Of a stretch of 22,934 nucleotides of DNA, positions 14,988 to 20,677 are shown piece after piece (positions within the stretch are counted from its first letter, which is position 1; each line of letters starts with the position of its first letter). Made by a program: the position numbers and the translations under genes. The notes below the pieces were generated by a model. The model was not told the DNA's origin and made no database searches. It saw nothing but the letters and a program-made list of their open reading frames with translations. Source of the stretch: Pseudomonadota bacterium (GTDB lineage Bacteria; Myxococcota_A; Polyangia; Polyangiales; Polyangiaceae); NCBI GenBank assembly GCA_023432025.1, contig JAEYVE010000104.1, positions 1 through 22,934 on the forward strand. The letters run 5' to 3'.

Positions 14988-16133
14988 GTGACCGCCCTCC
15001 GCCGCACCACTCGCCTCACCTCGGGGGCCACGCTCGCTGCCCTTCTCACGAGTGCTGTTTGCTTTGGCGGCGAAACGCCTGGCGGCGGAGCCGCGCTGAC
15101 GGGCGTGGGCACCCCGGCGACGTCCGCCGCGGTAGTGGAGCTCGAAGCTGTGGGTTCCACCGATCCTCCGGTGGGCGAAGCTCTCTTGCGCATTCAAGCG
15201 GAGCTGCGCGCCGTGGGGTTCGGCGTGCGCCTCGTCGACGGCACGGCGTCGGAAGGAGCGCTCCCCGCGCCCGTGGGGCGCCTGCTTCTCATTCGCACCG
15301 GCAACACCGTGCAAATTCTCGCGCACGGTGCTTCTCCCGACGCACCCCTGACGCAACAGGTGGACCTGAGCCGCACCTCCAGCACGGCGGAGGTGGTGGC
15401 CATCCGCGCCGTCGAGGCACTGCGTGCGGCGCTGGTGCAGTCACTCCGCGACAAGAGCCTGCGCGATGGGGAAGTCGCGGACGCGGTTCTCACCTTCACC
15501 CAGTGGTCGGAGGCCCGTCGCGAGCCCTCCGCCGATCCCGAGCCAGCTCAGGCGCTTTCGGCAGAAAAAGCGGTACCCCACGAAAACGCGGAAGAGGCCC
15601 CCGTCGTCCCCGCTCGTGGTTCTCACGCGTGGCTCCTCGCCCTGGGGCCGCTCCTCCAAAAGCCCGCACCGGATGCGTCTTTCGCCGCTGGCGCCGAGCT
15701 GCTCATCCTCCGGACCTTCGGTCTCGCTTACGTGGGCGCCGGCGTGGACGGCTCGTTGTCGCCGGCGCGGTGGCGCACCGAGCGCGGCACCATCGAAGCG
15801 CGAGAGGCGTCCCTCCTCGTTCGTGGCGGCGTCGCGCTTCCCTGTTCGTCACCCTTGGTTTGCCGACTCGGAGTCGGCTTTGGCGTGCGCCACACCTCGT
15901 TCATCGCCACCCCGTCGGGGGAAACCAAATCCGAAGCGGCCGAGCACTCCAGCGCGCTTGCCGAAGCGGACTCGCTCCTCGGCTACTTCGTGAACGACAC
16001 GACCGGGGTGCTCCTCCATGGGCGATTGGGCGCGGCGCTGGACGCGCCCAGTCTGCGCGCCGGCGCCGAACGAGCGGACTCTTGGGGGCGGCCAAGCTAC
16101 GGAGTCGCTTTGTCGGGAGCGTTCCGCTTCTGA
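14988..16133 (+). CDS. Exported protein with probable outer-membrane barrel, third gene of ECF operon
   Basis: A 381-residue protein I do not recognise by name. The N-terminus is a signal peptide (RRTTRL, then SGATLAALLTSAVCFGG). Residues about 45-170 form a soluble region with alternating strands and helices (ELEAVGS, LLRIQAELRAVGFGVRLVDG, VVAIRAVEALRAALVQSL). A charged, Pro/Glu-rich linker (about 178-208) follows. Residues about 212-381 alternate hydrophobic and polar residues in short strands (AWLLALGPLL, LGVGFGVRHTSF, GVALSGAFRF) and end in Phe, as outer-membrane barrels do. The GTG at 14988 is 7 bp after the anti-sigma stop and sits right before the signal peptide; an earlier TTG (14949) overlaps the anti-sigma gene. 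Its position suggests it is the envelope component or target of the sigma/anti-sigma pair. The function is inferred from context only. Confidence 0.7.
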   Translation: MTALRRTTRLTSGATLAALLTSAVCFGGETPGGGAALTGVGTPATSAAVVELEAVGSTDPPVGEALLRIQAELRAVGFGVRLVDGTASEGALPAPVGRLLLIRTGNTVQILAHGASPDAPLTQQVDLSRTSSTAEVVAIRAVEALRAALVQSLRDKSLRDGEVADAVLTFTQWSEARREPSADPEPAQALSAEKAVPHENAEEAPVVPARGSHAWLLALGPLLQKPAPDASFAAGAELLILRTFGLAYVGAGVDGSLSPARWRTERGTIEAREASLLVRGGVALPCSSPLVCRLGVGFGVRHTSFIATPSGETKSEAAEHSSALAEADSLLGYFVNDTTGVLLHGRLGAALDAPSLRAGAERADSWGRPSYGVALSGAFRF

Positions 16134-16150
16134 CCACTCTGCGCGGTCAG
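16130..16150. terminator. Hairpin containing both stop codons of a convergent pair
   Basis: CTGACC (16130-16135) and GGTCAG (16145-16150) form a perfect 6-bp stem with a 9-nt loop. The left arm holds the plus-strand TGA (16131-16133) and the right arm holds the minus-strand TGA (16147-16149). There is no T-tract. Confidence 0.35.
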
Positions 16151-18507
16151 TCAACGGGCGTTTTCATGTCTTCGGGCGACGTCACGCCACAACGTTCGGC
16201 GAGGCTCTCCAAGCCTTCCCGACGTGCGTCGGAGAGCGGTAGCGCGCGAAGAGCGCGATAGCTGATCCGCGCGCGCGGCGGATCGGCTACCGCGCAGCGC
16301 GCCAGAAAAGCAATACGCAAAGCCTCGCGTTGCACGCTCGCGAGCGGCAACTCGCGCGCGAGAGCGGCTTCCAGGTGTTCCGCCGCCTGGCGAAAGAACC
16401 CGCGCCCGTAGAGGTTTCTGCCAATCAAGTACGCCGGTAGCCCGTTGTCGGGCTCCCGCACCGCCCACGCGCCGATCTCCGGTGCAGCGAGCTCCCACTG
16501 AGGCCCCGTGGTGGGCTCGCCGATGAGCAACGTCTTGATGGCGCTCCGCGCGGTGGGAGACGCTCCGAGCGCCCAGCGCTTGACCTCCAACGTTCGTCGC
16601 TGGTGCTCCCCCACCGCTCCTTCGAGCGCTTGGTCGTACAGCGCGCGAGCTTCGGACAGCCGACCCAGCGCGAACGCCGTATCTCCGGCCGCCCCGAGCG
16701 CGTCGACTCGCTCGGGGCTCGTCCGGGTGGCGTCCACGCCAAGGGCCTCGTACGCGCGGAGCGCGCGCTCTGGCGCCCCCGCGCGCAGCGCACACGCGGG
16801 CAGGAGAACCCGCGCCGGTCCATGTGACGGATCGAGGCGGAGCAGGTGGTCGAGCCGATCCTGGGCTTGTCGCGCGTCTCCCACGGCCAGAAGGGACGCC
16901 GCCTCACCGTACAAGCGATCCACTTCGTGCGGACACGTGCGACCGAAAATCGCTGGCGCCTCGAAGCGCGCCTTGGCCTCACGCAAGACGGCGTCGGGCA
17001 GAGCGATGGAGCTCAAGTGCGCATGCCAGCGCTGCTCCAGCTCGGAGAGCGTGTGGCCCGTCAAAGCCTCGAGAGTTTCGCCAGAGTACCAGCCGCGCAC
17101 GCTCTCTCGACCGTGAGTGCGCCCCAGCCAGTCCATGAACGCGCCCGCCACGGTGTAGCCACGCGCCGAGCTTTGCCCGAAGAACGTCAGCCGGAAGACC
17201 TGGTCGAGCGACGGCAAGAGCGCGAGCTCCTTCATGGCCGCCGTCCATTGCTCGGTGGTGATGTCCGCGTCCTCGCGAGGCGCCGCGGCCACCGCGATGC
17301 CCTCGACGCGCCCCGGATCGGGCACCAAGCCCCCGAGCGGCCCCGACACGCGGAACGGCCCAGCGCCAAAGCTCCCCGCCACCACGTGCGCCAGCTCATG
17401 ACGGAGCACGGGGTGAGGAAAGCCCGCCGGCTGCAGGTAAATTTCGCGGCGCCACGGCTTGGCGATGTACGTGTTCGCCGCGCCCATCAGGAGCCCCTTC
17501 TGCCCTGCGTCGGCGAACAAGAACACCGTCACGCGCTCGGGTCCGGAAACCCCGAAATGTCGCTCGAGCTGGTGCAGGTGTCCGTCACACTCACGAGCTA
17601 GACGAAGCACGTCGCTCGCGCGCAGGTGCGCGGCGTACGTCACGTCGCAGCGCCCGTAGCTGAGGCTGCGACCCAGCGCCTCACGGATGCTCGCGGTGGT
17701 GCTGAAGTGCCCCAGGCTCGTGCCCGAAGCTGCGAGCGCCGCCGCGAGCCCCGCGAACAGCGCTGTGACTACGCTCACGCTGGTGTCCGGCGGGCGCAGC
17801 CAACGAAACCTGAGCCCCCGAGGGCCTCCCACCCATCCCACGTGAAGCGCGCACCCCACGAGCGCCAAGAGCGTCGCCAAAGTGCCGGCGCGATACGTGA
17901 GGAGGCGATCCACCGGAACCGAAACCACCTCGTACAGCGGCCCCGCGAAGTAACCGACGAAGGGGTCGAACGCGAACACCATAGGGCTCGTCACGAACCG
18001 GAGCACGCTCACCACGACGCCCACGAGCGGCCCCAAGAGACCTCCCGCGACCGCGAACAGCCGGCGGCGGCGCACGAGACCACCCGCAACCAGCGCAGCA
18101 ACGGCCGTACCCGCCACTGCGCCCCAAGCCGAGCCGAGCACGGCCCCAGCGCTGGGCCCGAGCAGCTGCAGCACGAAGCCCGACCACGGATCGCAGAACC
18201 CCACGCGCGCTCCGTGCAGGAACGCGATCCCCACCACGGCGACGCCGTAAAGCGCCCCGGCGGTGAGCGCGCGTCCCAGCACCCAAATGGGCGCCCGCCC
18301 CGACATGCGGCTCGCGAAAAGTGCGCCCGAAACAGCAGCGATCGGCGGAGCCACGAGGCCACTCACCAACGCAGCTTCGTAACGCGGACCTCCCAGGAGC
18401 GGCAGAAAACCAAGCGCGCCGAGCAGAAGCGCCGTCCCTGCCAAACCCCACCAAGACTCGCGGGCCACCCAAACCTCGCGCCCGCTATCGGACGATTCAC
18501 TCACCAC
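16147..18507 (-). CDS. Multi-pass membrane protein with HExxH metalloprotease domain and TPR-like tail
   Basis: A 786-residue protein. Residues about 18-265 contain roughly seven hydrophobic segments (for example GTALLLGALGFLPLLGG, GALYGVAVVGIAFL, GTAVAALVAGGLV, ALFAGLAAALAASG). Residues about 285-480 form a gluzincin-like peptidase domain: zinc motif HELAH (His370, Glu371, His374) and a probable third ligand Glu402 in VEGIAVA. It also has VTVFLFAD before the motif and WRREIYLQP, as in the peptidase MA-like group. Residues about 515-786 are helical repeats of TPR type (LYGEAASLLAVGDARQAQDRLDHLLRLDPSHGP-like units), ending in a hydrophilic tail. The catalytic residues are all present, so activity is plausible; substrate unknown. 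The start is one of two adjacent GTG codons (18507 or 18504). The gene is convergent with the ECF operon, 13 bp apart, and divergent from the TIGR02147 gene. Confidence 0.82.
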   Translation of the reverse strand: MVSESSDSGREVWVARESWWGLAGTALLLGALGFLPLLGGPRYEAALVSGLVAPPIAAVSGALFASRMSGRAPIWVLGRALTAGALYGVAVVGIAFLHGARVGFCDPWSGFVLQLLGPSAGAVLGSAWGAVAGTAVAALVAGGLVRRRRLFAVAGGLLGPLVGVVVSVLRFVTSPMVFAFDPFVGYFAGPLYEVVSVPVDRLLTYRAGTLATLLALVGCALHVGWVGGPRGLRFRWLRPPDTSVSVVTALFAGLAAALAASGTSLGHFSTTASIREALGRSLSYGRCDVTYAAHLRASDVLRLARECDGHLHQLERHFGVSGPERVTVFLFADAGQKGLLMGAANTYIAKPWRREIYLQPAGFPHPVLRHELAHVVAGSFGAGPFRVSGPLGGLVPDPGRVEGIAVAAAPREDADITTEQWTAAMKELALLPSLDQVFRLTFFGQSSARGYTVAGAFMDWLGRTHGRESVRGWYSGETLEALTGHTLSELEQRWHAHLSSIALPDAVLREAKARFEAPAIFGRTCPHEVDRLYGEAASLLAVGDARQAQDRLDHLLRLDPSHGPARVLLPACALRAGAPERALRAYEALGVDATRTSPERVDALGAAGDTAFALGRLSEARALYDQALEGAVGEHQRRTLEVKRWALGASPTARSAIKTLLIGEPTTGPQWELAAPEIGAWAVREPDNGLPAYLIGRNLYGRGFFRQAAEHLEAALARELPLASVQREALRIAFLARCAVADPPRARISYRALRALPLSDARREGLESLAERCGVTSPEDMKTPVD

Positions 18508-18737
18508 GCGCGGACTCTAGCCGACCAATGCGCGATTTGCCGTTGCTGGGGCCCGGATTGCTCGTGAGCCAGCGAACCGCCGACGCACAGAGCGGAGCGC
18601 CGTCCACGGAGACCTGGCCGATAGCGGCGAACGCTTCGGGGACGGGGCCTTCTTGCGTGTACGAGCGGTACACGTTTGGTAAACACCCAGAGCTCATTTT
18701 CAGGTTATTTTGACCCCATCTTGCCCATACTGGCGTC
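18508..18737. promoter_or_regulatory. Divergent control region with a dyad upstream of the TIGR02147 gene
   Basis: This 230-bp spacer contains the perfect dyad CGTGTAC-N5-GTACACG (18656-18662, 18668-18674), centred 73 bp before the regulator start. It is followed by an AT-rich stretch (about 18674-18730) that is the likely promoter. The dyad is a candidate operator for autoregulation. No gene is convincing here. Confidence 0.4.
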
Positions 18738-19589
18738 GTGGGTGAGCCCGAGCCAGTAAACATCTTTGCGTACCTCGACCATCGGGCGGCGCTGCGAGAT
18801 CTCTATGCGTTCAAAAAGGCGCACGAGTACGGGTTTTCGCACCGCGCCGTGTCACGCCGCGCGGGCTTTCGTTCCTCCAACTTCTTGAAGTTGGTGATGG
18901 AGGGCAAACGCAACTTGTCCGCGGAGGCCGCGGCCAAATTTGCGCAAGCGTTCGGCCTTCGCGGCGCCTCCGGCGACTACTTCTGCGAGCTCGTCGCCTA
19001 CGGTCAAGCCAAGACCACGCGGGAACGCGCTCGGTCGTACGAGCGCCTCACACGTCTCAAGCCGGAAAAAGCGCTCCACCAGCTCGCCGCGCACCAGAGC
19101 GCCTATCACTCCAGCTGGTACGTCCCAGCCATCCGCGAGCTCGCGGCGCGCGAGGACTTCCGCGAAGATCCAGCGTTCATTGCGCGCCAGCTCGTGCCGA
19201 GCATCACCACCGCCCAGGCAAAAAAAGCACTGGCGACGCTGCTCTCGCTCGGGCTCTTGCGGCGCACGGACGACGGTCGCTTGGTCCCCGCCGAAGCCCT
19301 GGTGACCACGGGGCCCGCGCCGCAAGGCCACCACATCGCCGACTACCACCGCGCGATGATCGCGCAGGCCGCCGAAGCCATCGACCGTTTTCCGCCCGAA
19401 GAACGAGAAATTGCCTCGCTCACGCTGTGCGTGGACGAGCGAAAGCTGCCGGACTTGAAGCGGCGTTTGCAGGCGTTTCGACGCGAGCTCTTGCAATACG
19501 CCGAAAGCGACGGCCGCCCCGAGCGTGTCTTGCAAGTCAACTTCCAAATGTTTCCTCTCTCGAAACGCTACCAGGAGTCCGAACCATGA
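18738..19589 (+). CDS. TIGR02147/DUF4423-family regulator-like protein
   Basis: A 283-residue cytoplasmic protein with the layout of the TIGR02147 family, abundant in Fibrobacter and myxobacteria and presumed to be transcriptional regulators. It opens with the family's N-terminal pattern (NIFAYLDHRAALRDLYAFKKA). Residues about 33-74 form a helix-turn-helix-like segment (FSHRAVSRRAGFRSSNFLKLVMEGKRNLS-type, XRE-like spacing). The C-terminal DUF4423-like part carries HSSWYVPAIRELAAREDF, a winged-helix-like stretch (AQAKKALATLLSLGLLRRTDDGRLV), and ERE-IASLTLCVDE then LLQYAE-RVLQVNFQMFPL. It starts with GTG at 18738; no strong ribosome binding site. Its stop overlaps the start of the next lipoprotein gene (ATGA), so it probably controls, or responds to, that lipoprotein. 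Confidence 0.87.
   Translation: MGEPEPVNIFAYLDHRAALRDLYAFKKAHEYGFSHRAVSRRAGFRSSNFLKLVMEGKRNLSAEAAAKFAQAFGLRGASGDYFCELVAYGQAKTTRERARSYERLTRLKPEKALHQLAAHQSAYHSSWYVPAIRELAAREDFREDPAFIARQLVPSITTAQAKKALATLLSLGLLRRTDDGRLVPAEALVTTGPAPQGHHIADYHRAMIAQAAEAIDRFPPEEREIASLTLCVDERKLPDLKRRLQAFRRELLQYAESDGRPERVLQVNFQMFPLSKRYQESEP
19573..19577 (+). promoter_or_regulatory. Ribosome binding site of the Cys-rich lipoprotein gene
   Basis: AGGAG lies 8 bp before the ATG at 19586, within the end of the TIGR02147 gene. It fixes the start within a longer open frame that extends upstream to 19427. Confidence 0.75.
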
Positions 19590-20404
19590 TCGGGTGTCGA
19601 GCTTTCGTCTGCGGCAGTGCTGCGCTTGGGCTGATGAGCGCGCTCTTGCTCGGCGCCTGTAATGGAACCGAGTCGGGCAATCCTTCGCTCGAGTTCTCCT
19701 CCACCGAGTGCAAATCGGGGGAGCCTTCCGCGACGCCTCAGGGCGAGCGGGCACGCGCTCCACGCCTGCGAGCTCTCGGCCACGGGCCTCAAAACGAGTC
19801 CGCATTCCAAGACGATCGCTACGACGGCCTCACGTGTTTCGTGTGGGAGCGGCTGGACGCGGAAACCGTCAACATTCAGGTGACGAACCACGCGGACGGC
19901 TGCAGCGAAAACGAGCACTGGCGGCCCGAGGCCGAGCTCACCGACGATGGAAAGCTCGACCTTCGGCTGGAAAACCCCTCCTGCAGCTCGGCCAAGTGCG
20001 GTTGGTGCATTTACGACCTCTCGTTCACCGTGAAGGTGCCTCGCACGCTCGAGAGCGTAGAGGTGCGCGTCTTCGACGATTCGTGCAGCAGCGAGGGCGC
20101 TACGGTGCGCGAGCAAGCGCACCTCGCGCTCGGCCAAGCCGAGCGCGGCGAAGTGTGCGGCTACGCCAACCCGCACGCGCTTCGCTGGCGCGGCTGCACG
20201 AGCGGCGCGCCCGGTCGCTTCCTACCGTGCGGGGCACCAGACGATTGTTTCGGCGAGGGCACCCACTGCGCGGAAGGGCTCACCTGCGTCGAGCTCGACG
20301 AGGCCCGCTGCGCCCCGTCATGCACGAAGGACGCCGACTGCACGAACGTCGCGCAGACGAGCTGCGTGAACGGCGCGTGTGTGCTCCAGGCGAACGCTCC
20401 GTGA
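19586..20404 (+). CDS. Cysteine-rich lipoprotein paired with TIGR02147 regulator
   Basis: A 272-residue exported lipoprotein of unknown function. The signal peptide ends in the lipobox LLGAC (lipidated Cys25), followed by the flexible NGTESGNPSLEFSS. The middle (about 60-190) looks like a beta-sandwich domain with several Cys pairs (LTCFVWERLDAETVNIQVTNHADGC, CSSAKCGWCIYDLSF). The last 70 residues are Cys-dense with the spacing C-x(5)-C seen in secreted myxobacterial proteins (CGAPDDCFG, CTKDADC, CVNGAC). The many cysteines imply disulfides and a periplasmic or surface location. The start overlaps the regulator's stop by ATGA, with a good ribosome binding site, so the two genes are translated together. 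I cannot assign an activity. Confidence 0.85.
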   Translation: MIGCRAFVCGSAALGLMSALLLGACNGTESGNPSLEFSSTECKSGEPSATPQGERARAPRLRALGHGPQNESAFQDDRYDGLTCFVWERLDAETVNIQVTNHADGCSENEHWRPEAELTDDGKLDLRLENPSCSSAKCGWCIYDLSFTVKVPRTLESVEVRVFDDSCSSEGATVREQAHLALGQAERGEVCGYANPHALRWRGCTSGAPGRFLPCGAPDDCFGEGTHCAEGLTCVELDEARCAPSCTKDADCTNVAQTSCVNGACVLQANAP

Positions 20405-20473
20405 CGGTTGCTTCGCCGCTCCTGAGCGCCCTGTGGTGGCTAATTCGCCGCTCTAGGGGCGCCTGGACGGGCT

Positions 20474-20532
20474 CTGAGGGCGTCTGAAGGCGCCTGGCCG
20501 CGGACAGCGCCGCTTCCCCACAACGCCCTCAG
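20474..20532. terminator. Inverted repeat in the lipoprotein/Lon convergent spacer
   Basis: CTGAGGGCGT (20474-20483) is a perfect inverted match to ACGCCCTCAG (20523-20532), with a 39-nt loop. A direct repeat GGCGCCTGG (20458-20466, 20489-20497) overlaps it. The rest of the 273-bp spacer (20405-20677) shows no gene. There is no T-tract. Confidence 0.3.
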
Positions 20533-20677
20533 GTCGAGGTGCCACCGCCTCGCCGCCCGCAGGGGGGAAGAGAGCAATCCTCCCAGGAGGGGCCCGCCCC
20601 CGAGGACGGAGAGACGGAGGCGCCTCGACCGCCGGTCCTTCGGGAGAACGCCTCCGGGCGCCCGTGCTGGCCGGCGC

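Noticed and set aside
18497..18763. 88-codon minus-strand frame in the spacer before the TIGR02147 gene
   Set aside because: It overlaps both flanking starts, covers the candidate promoter and dyad, and has no recognisable domain.
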